Notes under the pieces: generated by a model
Told to the model about the DNA's origin: nothing
The model's input: the letters and a program-made list of their open reading frames with translations, nothing else
Databases searched by the model: none
Made by a program: the position numbers and the translations under genes
DNA from: CAIWHR01 sp963811685
GTDB taxonomy: Bacteria > Pseudomonadota > Gammaproteobacteria > Burkholderiales > Casimicrobiaceae
NCBI GenBank assembly: GCA_963811685.1
Contig: CAWESK010000021.1
Coordinates: forward strand, 1-64,000
Length of the DNA stretch: 64,000 nt
Reading direction: 5' to 3'
Shown here: positions 54,165-64,000 of the stretch, in pieces
Numbering within the stretch: position 1 is the first letter of the stretch
Layout of the letters: every line of letters starts with the position of its first letter

Positions 54165-55204
54165 CTAGGGCTGCGGCGGCGCTGCCTTGACCGCGCTCTC
54201 CGCGGCGCGCACCAGCTCCTCGCCGGCGACCGCGGTCCATTTGTCGTAGGTTGGCTTGGCGGCGGCGGCAAAAGCGGCGCGTCCGCTGGCAGTCAGCCGC
54301 AGCAGGCTCATGTTGCGGCTCTTGAGCGTCGCGAGCGCCGCGTCGCGCTCCGCAGCAGCTCGTTTCGCGAGCTCCGTCGCGGCCTCCTCCGCCGCGTCGG
54401 CGACGACCTTGCGCTGGCCGTCCGTCCAGCCGTTCCAGGCGGCGCGGTTCACTGCGAAGACGGCCAGCTCGGCGACGCCGTCGAGCAAGGTCACCTCGTG
54501 CACGCCGAGCGCATCGAGGCGGGTTGCGGCAAACGTTGCCACCGATCCTTCCTGCGCATCCAGGTCGCCGCTGCCGAAGCGGTCCGACGCTTCGCCGAAC
54601 GGCAGCGCGAACGGCAGCGCGCCGAGCCCCGCATAGAAGTCGACGAGATAGCGACTGGCCGTGATCCGGACTTTGAGTCCCCGCATGTCGTCGGGGAGGC
54701 TCACGGGTCGCGCTCGCGTAGCGATGGCGCGGTGGCCCAACGGTGCGAGCGCGAGCGGGATCGCGTTGGCGCGCGTGATCGCTGCGAACAAGCGCTCGCG
54801 CATCGGGCCCGTCGCCAGCGCCGCGAGCTCGTTCGGTTCGGGCGCAAGCCACGGCAGGCCGACGACGGCGAGCTCGTTCACCTGGGCGGACCAGTGGAGC
54901 GTCGAGCCCACCGCGAGGTCCGCCGCGCCGTCGCGCAATGCGGCGAACTCTCGATCGGGGTCGCGCTGCGCGAGCGATCGCGCCCGGATGAAGGTTGATC
55001 AGAAAGCGCACCGCCGCTGCGTTCAGCGATGGAGCTTCGCCCAGATTTCGGCCGCCTTCCCAGCGCGAACGCCGGACCGACTGCGACCGAGAGCTTCCAA
55101 GACTTCGACTTCGTGGCATCCTGGGCGAATGCGGCGATTGGACTGCTGAGCACGACCGCAAGCAGCATCGATAACCAGCGGCAATGACGCCGGAGGCGAT
55201 GCAT
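54165..55204 (-). CDS. Orphan TRAP-type solute-binding protein, DctP-like (frameshifted)
   Basis: Predicted periplasmic binding protein of about 345 residues. The signal peptide (HRLRRHCRWLSMLLAVVLSS, cleaved after AFAQ) and the first mature strands WKLSVAVGPAFALG lie in one frame. Pieces KAAEIWAKL and SINLHPGAIAR lie in others. From 54938 on the frame is intact: DGAADLAVGSTLHWSAQVNE, MRGLKVRITASRYLVDFYAG and LDAQEGSVATFAATRLDALG, as in DctP proteins. At least three slips fall between 55080 and 54945. No permease genes are adjacent. It converges with the deacylase gene 15 bases away. Confidence 0.75.
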
Positions 55205-55328
55205 GAACGGAAGAGGCGGAGCCGTCATCGCGGCAGTCTATCGTGAGGCGGAACGCCTGGGAAACACCCGCGGGCCGGACTAGAATAGCGATGGCATTTG
55301 CAGTACATACAATAAAGGGAGAGTCCAA

Positions 55329-56331
55329 ATGCAAGACTGCCGGAGTTCCCGATTCGTGCGATCCGTCGTGGTCGCACTCGCCGCGTTCACGATCATTGGA
55401 GCGTCCACCGCCCTTGCCACTGCGCGACGGACGTTTGTCGCCTCCACCGGCGGGGACACCAATGCGTGTTCGCTCACTGCACCGTGTCGTTCCTTTGCCG
55501 CAGCAATCCTGCAAACGAGCGACTTCGGTGAAATCATTGTCCAGGACTCAGCCGGCTACGGCCCGGTGACGATCACGAAGTCGGCTTCCATTATCTCCCC
55601 GGCCGGCGTTTACGCGGGCATCACGGTAACGTCGGGAGATGGCATTTACATCAACACGAGCTATTTGAGTGTGAAACTCGTCGGACTGTCGATCAATGGT
55701 CAGACCGGGACGGGCAGCGGAATTGTTTTCGGCAACGGTGGGTGGCTCGTGGTTGATCGCTGCACGGTGCGCTCGATGGGCCAGAACGGGATCAAGATTA
55801 CCGGGGATGGGACCGCGGCGACGATCACTGACACACGCGTCGAAGGCAATGGCGACGCCGGGGTCAGGATTGCGGACGGTGCAAAAGTCACGATCGAGCG
55901 CCTGACCGCAATCCTGCAGAATACCGGGAGCGGCACCGGCGTGCGCGCCGAAAACACCAGCGGAGTCACCATGCACGTGGTCGTTCGCGATTCGCACTTT
56001 ACGCACAATTTCATCGCGATCGAGGCTGGCAGCAATTTCAATGGTGGCGCGGTATTTCTGACGGCAACCGGTAATACGATCGCCAATGGAGCAGCCGGAA
56101 TAGAGGTTGCCTGTGGCCCGCCATGTAACTCGGTCGGGCTGGTCACGGTCACGGCGACCGCAAATACGATTTCGTCGGTCAGCACCGGGCTCGGCGTGTA
56201 CTCCGACAACGCCGTATTGATCGCCACCGGAAACACGGTGACGAATTCGACGACTGGGGTGCAACCAGTATGCGGGAACACTCCGCACGCTGCAAAACAA
56301 CACGATAGAAGGCAATTATTCAGGACATTAA
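55329..56331 (+). CDS. Secreted right-handed beta-helix protein, lower GC (one frameshift)
   Basis: Predicted exported parallel beta-helix protein of about 334 residues. A signal peptide (SVVVALAAFTIIGASTALAT) is followed by a motif typical of this group, STGGDTNACSLTAPCRSFAA. Repeating coils follow, such as ITDTRVEGNGDAGVRIADGA and FLTATGNTIANGAAGIEVAC. A slip near 56268 moves the end to LQNNTIEGNYSGH and a stop at 56331. GGGAGAG precedes the ATG. The base composition is visibly more AT-rich than the flanks, suggesting later acquisition. Possible roles include polysaccharide binding or surface attachment. Confidence 0.8.
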
Positions 56332-56385
56332 CGGGAACGTCTGACTCCAGCGACGGTTCGGTGACCGAGCCAGTGCAACGCTGAA

Positions 56386-58837
56386 TTAATTGATCGTACC
56401 GGCTTGGCTCGCGCACCGGCGCATCGCGCCAGTATCGCCGGTCGACTTCGCGCTCCGCCCGTGGCAGTCTCGACACACCCGGCGCGAACGTGAACGTCAA
56501 CGCGCCGTCGTAGTCGGTGCGAAAGGTCCGGATGCCGGCGGCGTCGTAGCGCGCGACGACCGCGGGCCGCGGGTGGCCGAAGCGATTGCGGTAACCCGGC
56601 GTGTAGACGGCGATGTCGGGCGCCACCGCGGCGATGAAGGCCGGCGTGGACGATGTGAGGCTCCCGTGGTGCGGCACCAGCAGCACGTCGGCCTTCAACG
56701 CATCCGGATTGCGGCGCACGAGATCGAGCTCGCCGCGCGCCTCGAGGTCCCCGGTGAGGAGCACGCTGCCGTGCGCAGAGTCGATGCGGACCACGCACGA
56801 AAGATCGTTGGGCTTGACCCGCGGCGCATCGTAGAGCGTTGCGGCGGGTTGCAGGATCGAGAAGCGCACGCCGTCCCATTCCCATTGCTGTCCCGCCGCG
56901 CAGCGCAGCGCGACGCCATGGTCGCGCGCGCGTTGCACGAGGATCGCGTTGTCCTCCGCCAGCGACGAGGCGAGCCAGTCGACGGGCACGGTTTGCAGGA
57001 TCGAAAGCGCGCCGCCGCTGTGATCGGAGTCCTGGTGCGTGACGATCATGCCGCCAAGGCGGCGGACGCCCGTTGCGCGGAGGAACGGCGCGACGATCCG
57101 GCTGCCGGCGTCGGCTGCTTCGGTGAAGCGGGGCCCGGTATCGTAGAGGAGCGCGTGCTCGTGCGTCTGCACGACCACGGCGAGTCCCTGCCCGACGTCG
57201 AGCACCGTCATCGCGAACGTGCCGGGCTCCGGCGCCGGCGGACGCACGACAAAGAGCGGAATGAGCGCGAGCAGGCCGAGTCCGCGTCCGGGAACGCCGC
57301 GCGGCGCGGCAAGCAACGCGATGCCGGCCACCGCAACCGCGATGGCCCAGGCCGGCGGCGCATGCTGCTGCCAGACCGCCGCCGGCGTCGCGGACAGCCA
57401 ATCGAGCGGCACCATCAGCGCCGCGAACGCGGCATGCGCCGACTGGAATGGCAATGCCGCCGGAATCACGATGCCGATCAGCGCCAGCGGCACCACGACG
57501 AACGTGACGACGGGAATCGCCAGCGCGTTCGCCAGCGGAGAGATGAGCGACACCTGCTGAAACAGCGCCAGCGTTCCCGGCACGAGGCCGACCGTAACCA
57601 GCATCTGCGTGCGCGCCGCCGCGCGCATTGCGCGCAGCGCGCGGGCGCGGCGTGACGGCGGCGCCGGACTCGCGAGGCGTCCCGCGTGCGCATAGAGAAG
57701 CAGCCCGACGGCGCCGAACGACAGCCAGAAGCCGGGCGCGAATCCCGCCCACGGATCCCAGGCGACGACCACCGCCAGCGCCCACAGCCACACGACGGCG
57801 GCGGTTCCCGGACGAGCAAGCCACAGTCCCGCTGCGGCGACGACGAGCATCAGCAGCGTGCGCACCGCGGGCACCTGCGCGCCGGCGAGAAGCACGTAAA
57901 GCGTGGCCGCCGTCACGCCGACGACCGCGGCGACCTTGCGCGCCGGCATGCGTCCGGTGAGACGCGCGCTGCGTCGCGCGAGCAGGTACGCGAATCCGCC
58001 GGCGATGGCCGCGAAGACCGTCACGTGCAGGCCCGAGATGCTGATGAGGTGCGTGATGCCCGTGCGGTTGAAGACACGCCACTGCGCCTCGGGAATCGCG
58101 CGCTGCTCGCCGATCGTCAGTGCGACGATCACGCCGGCGTACGGCGCCTCCGGCAGCGCGGCGACGATCCGGTCGCGTACCGCCGCCCGCGCGCGCTGGA
58201 TGTAATCGGCGGCGCGCCCCGCGAACGCCGCGAGCCGCGCATTCGCGTCGTCGTCGCGCACGTAGCCGGTCGCGCGAAAGCCGTTCTCGAGAAGCCACGC
58301 CTCGACATCGAATCCGTGCGGATTGACGGTGCCGTGCGGTCGCTTCAGCCGGACGACGAAGCGCCAGCGCTCGCCCGCGGAGAGCTCCGGAACGTCGTCG
58401 ACGTCGCCGCCCTTGCGGCGCTGCGCGTACCACGCGAGCGACAGCCGTTCCGGGACCGTCGCGCCGGGCGTTTCGACGCGCTCCACGGAGAACGCGAAGC
58501 GCGTGCCTTGCTCGGAGCTCTGCGGAAGATCGTCGATGACGCCGACGACCGCGATGTCCACGCCTTCCCATTGCGACGGCAACGCATCGGACAATCGGAG
58601 ATCCGCGCGCCAACCCGCGTAGCCAAAGCCGATCGCGCCCGCGGCGGCGATCGCCAGCGCGCCGGCGACGATCCTGGAGGCGACCGCCGACGGCGCGAGA
58701 AGGCGGACGAGTGCGCCGGCCGCCGCGCATGCCGCACCGGCCGCGAGCCACGCGCCCGCGTGCGGCAGCACCGGCTGCCATTGGAGCAGCAGCGCTCCGA
58801 GGGCAAATGCAGCGAGCGCGAGCGGCAGGCTGGGCAT
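56386..58837 (-). CDS. comEC: DNA uptake protein ComEC/Rec2
   Basis: Inner-membrane channel for transforming DNA, about 817 residues. N-terminal membrane segments and DUF4131 (SQWEGVDIAVVGVIDDLPQS) are followed by the competence domain with many membrane helices (HLISISGLHVTVFAAIAGGF). A C-terminal metallo-beta-lactamase-like domain (about 535-800) reads TVLDVGQGLAVVVQTHEHAL, VTHQDSDHSGGALSIL, SVLLTGDLEARGELDL and LLVPHHGSLTSSTPAFIAAV. The exact end is uncertain. The frame stays open past RRYWRDAPVREPSR through the beta-helix gene, whereas a one-base slip would stop it at 56386. Confidence 0.88.
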
Positions 58838-58943
58838 GGGCGGCCGGCGCCCGTCGAAGGCCGATCGGCGCGCAAGCCGACTGAATCTATCGCGCGCGGA
58901 CGCGCGCCGCCATCGGCTGCTTTGGCGGAGGCTTTCTGGCGTC

Positions 58944-59363
58944 TCAAGGCCCTGCTTCGTCGACGTAGCGCGCGAGCTCGATGAGATTGCCGTCGGGATC
59001 GCGCACGTAGATCGATTCGACCGGGCCGAGCGCCCCGGTGCGCACGACGGGGCCCTCCTCGACGGGAATTCCGCAGACGGCGAGGTGGGCGAGGATGGCG
59101 CCTGCGTTCTCGGCGACGACCAGGCAAACGTCGGCCGATCCAGGCGTGGGGCGCGCGGCGATCGCCGCCACCTTGTCGCCGCCCTTCTCGGCCGCCTGAC
59201 CGAGCGGATGGAGATTGAATTTCTGGCGGCCGAACGACAGCGCCTTGCGGCCGGCGCCGAAGGTCACTTCCTTCATGCCGAGGACTTCGGTGTAGAAGCG
59301 AATCGTCGCCGCGACGTCGCGGCACGTCAACACCAGGTGATCGATGCGCTGGACGGTCAGCAA
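58944..59363 (-). CDS. VOC-family (glyoxalase-like) protein
   Basis: Vicinal-oxygen-chelate fold protein of 139 residues, intact. It starts VQRIDHLVLTCRDVAATIRF, includes YTEVLGMKEVTFGAGRKALS and ends VESIYVRDPDGNLIELARYV. The histidine in DHLVL and the glutamate in LIEL are the usual metal ligands. It resembles small biphenyl-dioxygenase-like or resistance-type VOC proteins; no substrate can be named. It begins four bases after the thioesterase gene ends. Confidence 0.85.
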   Translation of the reverse strand: MLTVQRIDHLVLTCRDVAATIRFYTEVLGMKEVTFGAGRKALSFGRQKFNLHPLGQAAEKGGDKVAAIAARPTPGSADVCLVVAENAGAILAHLAVCGIPVEEGPVVRTGALGPVESIYVRDPDGNLIELARYVDEAGP

Positions 59364-59367
59364 CTGG

Positions 59368-59766
59368 CTAGACTTTCGGCCAGAGAATCATCTGCGTGCA
59401 GCGGAAGAGCGCGATGGTGCCGCCGTCGGCGTGCCGCGTCACCGTCGCGTCCCAGACCTGCGTCGTGCGGCCGAGATGCGCGGGCTTCGCGACGCAGGCC
59501 AGCGTGCCCTCGCGCGCGGTGCCGAGGAAGTTGGTCTTCAATTCGATGGTCGTGAAATTCTCGGCGCCCTCCGGCAGATGCGCGAGGCAGCCGTAGCCGC
59601 ACGCGGTGTCCGCGAGCGCGATCGACGGTCGCCGCGTGCAGATAGCCGTTCGGCGCCAGCAGCTCGGGCCGGATGTCGAGCTCGGCGACAACGAGCCCCT
59701 GCTCGATCGCCATCGACCCGGAAACCGACGAGACCCGGCAGCCGGCCCGCGCCTCGCTGCCTGCAT
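59368..59766 (-). CDS. PaaI-like thioesterase (frameshifts in the N-terminal half)
   Basis: Hotdog-fold acyl-CoA thioesterase of about 132 residues. The rejoined order is MQAAR, LPGLVGFRVD, IEQGLVVAELDIRPELLAPN, GYLHAAT and then ALADTACGYGCLAHLPEGAE. The family signature FTTIELKTNFLGTAREGTLA and the end IALFRCTQMILWPKV are intact. Slips lie near 59750, 59715 and 59630. The start ATG at 59766 is the first that gives a family-like N-terminus. It lies 65 bases after alaS on the same strand. Confidence 0.8.
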   Translation of the reverse strand: MQAARRGPAAGSRRFPGRWRSSRGSLSPSSTSGPSCWRRTAICTRRPSIALADTACGYGCLAHLPEGAENFTTIELKTNFLGTAREGTLACVAKPAHLGRTTQVWDATVTRHADGGTIALFRCTQMILWPKV

Positions 59767-59831
59767 GACGTCGACGGTCGACTCCCGTACGCAACGGCAT
59801 GCGATCCCCTTGCCGGTCGACGGCTGCCGCA

Positions 59832-62466
59832 TTACAGACGCTGCTCGACCCAGCCGGCGACCGATGCCAGCGCCGCCGGCAGCGCCCGCGGGATCGGTGC
59901 CCCCCGCCTGCGCCATGTCGGGCCGCCCGCCGCCCTTGCCGCCGACCTGCTGCGCGACGTGGTTGACGAGCTCGCCGGCTTTCACCTTCGGTGTGAGGTC
60001 GGGCGTCACGCCCGCGATCAAGCGTGACCCTGCCGTCGACGACCGACGACAGCACGATCGCGGCGCTCTTGAGCTTGTCCTTGAGCTTGTCCATCGTCTC
60101 GCGCAGGCTTTTCACGTCGGCGCCGTCGAGCGTGACGGCCAGCACTTTCGCGCCCTTGACGTCGATCGCGCTGCCGGCGAGATCAGCCCCCGCGCTTGCC
60201 GCGGCCTTCGCCTTCAGCTTCGCGAGCTCGCGTTCGGCGGCCTTCGCACTTTCGATCAACTGCCCGATCTTCGCCTCGAGCTCGGACGGCGGAGCCTTGA
60301 GCGCGGCCGCCGCTGCGTTCAGCGCCGCTTCCTGCGCCTGCACCCACGTGAGCGCGTTGTCGCCGGTGACCGCCTCGACGCGCCGGATGCCCGCCGCGAC
60401 ACCGCCCTCGGCGACGATCTTGAAGAATCCGATGTCGCCGGTGCGCGCGACGTGCGTGCCGCCGCAGAACTCGCGCGAGCTGCCGATGTCGAGCACGCGC
60501 ACCTCGTCGCCGTATTTCTCGCCGAAGAGCATCATCGCACCGGATTTCTGCGCCTCGTCGATCGGCATCACGCGCGCCTGCGTCGGTGCGTTGGCGAGGA
60601 TCTCGCGATTGACGATCTGCTCGACGCGGCGGATTTCGTCGTCGGTCACCGGCGCATGGTGGGCGAAGTCGAAGCGCGTCTTGTCGGGATCGACGAGCGA
60701 GCCCTTCTGCTGGACGTGCGAACCGAGAACGTCGCGCAGCGCCTTGTGCATCAGGTGCGTGGCCGAATGGTTGCGCACCGTCCGCGCCCGCGCCGCATGG
60801 TCGACTTCCGCGGCGACCGTGTCGCCGATCTTGAGCTCGCCGGTCTTCACTTCGCCGACGTGCCCGATGACGTCGGCCTGGATCTTCTGCGTGTCGTCGA
60901 CGGCGAAGAGCGTGAGGCAGGCGCCGCCGATCGTGAGCTCGCCGCGATCTCCGACCTGGCCGCCCGCCTCCGCGTAGAACGGCGTCGCGTCGAGGACGAC
61001 CACGCCCGCTTCTCCGGCGGACAGCGACGGCACCGCGGTGCCGTCCTTGTAGAGCGCCGTCACGCGACCTTCGTGCGACAGCGTCTCGTAGCCGTGGAAG
61101 GCCGTCTTGCGCCCGCTGTACTCGAGCTGCGCACCCGCCTTGAACTGGCTCGCCGCGCGTGCCCGCTCGCGCTGCGCGTTCATCGCCTTCTCGAAACCGG
61201 CCTCGTCGATCGCCACGCCGCGCTCGCGGCAGACGTCGGCGGTAAGGTCGAATGGAAATCCGAACGTGTCGTACAGGGTGAACGCCGTGGCGCCGTCGAG
61301 GACCTTCTTGTCTCCCGCCAGCGCCTGATCGAGCATCTTCATCCCGTTCTCGAGCGTCTCGCCGAAGCGCTCCTCTTCCTGCTTCAGGACCTGCGCGACG
61401 CGCGATCTTCTCGCGGCGCAGCTCGGGGTAGGCGTCGCCCATCACGCGGTCGAGGTCGGGGACGAGCTTGTGGAAGAAAGGCTTCTTCTGGCCGAGCTGG
61501 TAGCCGTGACGGATCGCGCGGCGGATGATCCGGCGCAGCACATAGCCGCGCCCGTCGCTCGACGGAATCACGCCGTCGACGATCAGGAACGCGCATGCCC
61601 GGATGTGATCGGCGATCACGCGCAGGCTCGGCGACAGAAAATCCCTGGCGCCGGTCTCGCGCACTGCGGCGCGGATCAGGTCCTGGAAGAGATCGATCTC
61701 GTAGTTGCTGTGCACGTGCTGCAGAACGGCCGCGAGGCGTTCGAGCCCCATCCCGGTGTCGACGCACGGCGCGGGCAGCGGCGTCAGGCTGGCCGTTCCG
61801 TCTGCGCTCGTTTGCCTGTCGAACTGCATGAACACGAGGTTCCAGATCTCGATGTAGCGATCGCCCTCGGATTCGGCCGATCCCGGGGGGCCGCCCCATA
61901 CTTCCGGGCCGTGGTCGTAGAAGATTTCCGAGCATGGCCCGCACGGGCCGGTGTCGGCCATCTGCCAGAAATTGTCGCTTGCGTACTTGGCCCCCTTGTT
62001 GTCGCCGATCCGGATGCAGCGTTCGGGCGGTACCCCGATGTCCTTCGTCCACAGCTCGTAGGCCTCGTCGTCGTCGACATAGACGGTCGTCCACAGCTTT
62101 TCCGGCGGCAGGCCGTAGACCTTCGTCAAGAGCTCCCACGCAAACCGGATCGCATCGCGCTTGAAATAGTCGCCGAACGACCAGTTGCCGAGCATTTCGA
62201 AGAACGTATGGTGGCGCGCCGTGTAGCCGACATTTTCGAGATCGTTGTGCTTGCCGCCCGCGCGGAGGCACCGTTGCACCGAGGTTGCGCGAACGTACGG
62301 CCGCTTCTCGACGCCGAGAAACACGTCCTTGAACTGGACCATGCCCGGAATTCACGAACAGCAGCGTCGGATCGTTCGCGGGGACGAGCGACGACGACGG
62401 CACGATCGTGTGGCCGTGCTGCGCGAAATACTGGAGAAACCGGCTGCGAATCTCGTTGGCGGTCAT
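59832..62466 (-). CDS. alaS: Alanyl-tRNA synthetase (four frameshifts)
   Basis: Charges tRNA(Ala) with alanine; about 877 residues when rejoined, normal for the family. It starts MTANEIRSRFLQYFAQHGHT. The class II core includes PSSSLVPANDPTLLFVNSG, TARHHTFFEMLGNWSFGDYF and CVDTGMGLERLAAVLQHVHS. The editing domain has TVRNHSATHLMHKALRDVLG and the zinc motif SREFCGGTHVARTGDIGFFK. The DHHA1 tail ends GKGGGRPDMAQAGG then SVAGWVEQRL. Slips are near 62345, 61400, 60025 and 59900. Since this gene is essential, they are taken as sequence errors. Cotranscription with recX upstream is plausible. Confidence 0.95.
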
Positions 62467-62555
62467 GCGAAGGCTGCTCGGATCGATCGTCGGCGCGCGC
62501 GAGGCGGCCGCTCGACAAAATCGTTGATTTTACGCGGGAACTGCCTTCCCTGCCA

Positions 62556-62578
62556 ACGGCCGCCGACGTGGCGGCCGT
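62556..62578. repeat. Hairpin between recX and alaS
   Basis: Perfect inverted repeat ACGGCCGCC-GACGT-GGCGGCCGT, nine-base arms, eight bases past the recX stop. No T-run follows on the minus strand, so it is not a standard intrinsic terminator. It may partly uncouple recX and alaS expression. Confidence 0.5.
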
Positions 62579-62586
62579 GGCGTCCG

Positions 62587-63063
62587 TCACTCCACCGGCG
62601 GATCGCGGAGCAGCTTGAAGATCGCGGACAGCGCGAAGCCGCGACTCTGAAGGAATCGAATCTGACGCGCTTTTTCACGATCGTTGGCAGGAAGCGCCCC
62701 GAATTTCCGTCGCCACAGCGCGACCATCGCGTCGCGATCGTCGACATCGCTCGTGGCGAGCGCTGCGGAGGCAACCTCGGGGTCCACGCCTTTCGCCTTC
62801 AGCGCCGCCGAGATGGCGCGCTTGCTCATCGCGCCCGTCTTCTGTCCGACGACGGCGGTTGCGAAGCGCGAATCCGAGAGATAGCCGAGCGCCGTGATCT
62901 CGTCGAGCACGCCATCGGCCTCATCGCGCGTGGCGCCCGTGGCGACGAGCTTGTCGCGCAATTCGGCGCGCGAGTATTCGCGGCGCGCGAGATAGCCGAC
63001 CGCCCGCGCCTTGAGTGTCTTCGGCAGCCGCGCCGACTTCGACGGCCGGCTCGCTCCGAACGC
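62587..63063 (-). CDS. recX: Recombination regulatory protein RecX (start unresolved)
   Basis: Binds RecA filaments and limits recombinase activity. The helical repeats read LKARAVGYLARREYSRAELR, VLDEITALGYLSDSRFATAV and ISAALKAKGVDPEVASAALA, ending FLQSRGFALSAIFKLLRD. Similarity runs upstream to about 63060, just past the recA stop, but no ATG, GTG or TTG exists in that frame before the conserved part. An indel near the start is likely; the given 5' end is approximate. A TTG at 62961 would remove the first repeat. It sits directly after recA as usual. Confidence 0.85.
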   Translation of the reverse strand, partial: AFGASRPSKSARLPKTLKARAVGYLARREYSRAELRDKLVATGATRDEADGVLDEITALGYLSDSRFATAVVGQKTGAMSKRAISAALKAKGVDPEVASAALATSDVDDRDAMVALWRRKFGALPANDREKARQIRFLQSRGFALSAIFKLLRDPPVE

Positions 63064-63070
63064 CGTGGGA

Positions 63071-64000
<930 letters not shown>

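Noticed and set aside
55700..56385. C-terminal extension of ComEC through the beta-helix gene
   Set aside because: ComEC homologues end soon after RRYW; the extra 230 codons are antisense to a convincing secreted protein and lack any domain.

Overview
This is a 64 kb stretch of a GC-rich (roughly two-thirds G+C) Gram-negative chromosome, most likely from an uncultured betaproteobacterium near the Burkholderiales. The evidence is the rpsF-priB-rpsR-rplI order, an OmpR/EnvZ pair, a coiled-coil porin, DctPQM and PotABCD-type importers, GlcDEF, comEC, and alaS-recX-recA housekeeping genes. Lineage was judged from protein resemblance only. No phage, transposon, CRISPR array, rRNA or tRNA gene was recognised.

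A technical point dominates the reading. About 25 otherwise normal genes, including essential ones (dnaB, rpsF, rplI, ispD, alaS), are broken by single-base insertions or deletions whose two halves rejoin into a full family-length protein. This looks like residual indel error in a long-read or metagenomic assembly rather than gene decay. Such genes are listed here once over their full extent, with the approximate break noted.

Layout. 1-9.4 kb, mostly minus: dnaB, persulfide dioxygenase, porin, small lipoprotein (+), TctD/TctE-like two-component pair, PAP2 protein, and the ribosomal operon with its promoter and terminator. 9.4-16.2 kb: predicted aminopeptidase, DUF4124 protein, dtd, a MacAB-like export operon with a possible FNR-type site, DoxX and pirin. 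16.2-25.1 kb, all minus: an operon led by a GntR/FCD regulator that encodes a PotABCD-like ABC importer, fructuronate reductase, uronate isomerase and an outer-membrane protein. This is a hexuronate uptake and catabolism unit. 25.1-33.7 kb: moaC diverging from a BepA-like protease, a SIMPL protein, a NarL-type regulator with a hybrid kinase, a Spy/CpxP-like protein diverging from ompR-envZ. 33.7-41.8 kb, all minus: a tightly packed operon glcD, a second FAD-linked oxidase, GST, glcE, glcF, thioesterase, GNAT, ispD, ispF.

42-50 kb: a TRAP importer whose binding protein faces its permease genes, a TetR regulator facing a GNAT gene, and an orphan dipeptide-type binding protein coupled to aldehyde dehydrogenase and an SDR. 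50-56 kb: a tyrosine-rich secreted protein, a PQQ-type sugar dehydrogenase, argE, an aspartoacylase-like deacylase, an orphan TRAP binding protein and a lower-GC secreted beta-helix protein. 56-64 kb, all minus: comEC, a VOC protein, a PaaI thioesterase, alaS, recX and recA (cut by the window end).

The overall picture is a free-living heterotroph that scavenges uronic acids, 2-hydroxy acids and N-acyl amino acids, with several envelope-stress and nutrient-sensing circuits. I saw no defence island or other plainly new molecular machine. The most interesting items are the regulator-first uronate/ABC operon with a clear operator, the Spy-ompR-envZ intergenic box, the FNR-like site on the exporter operon, the opposed TRAP genes and the low-GC beta-helix gene.
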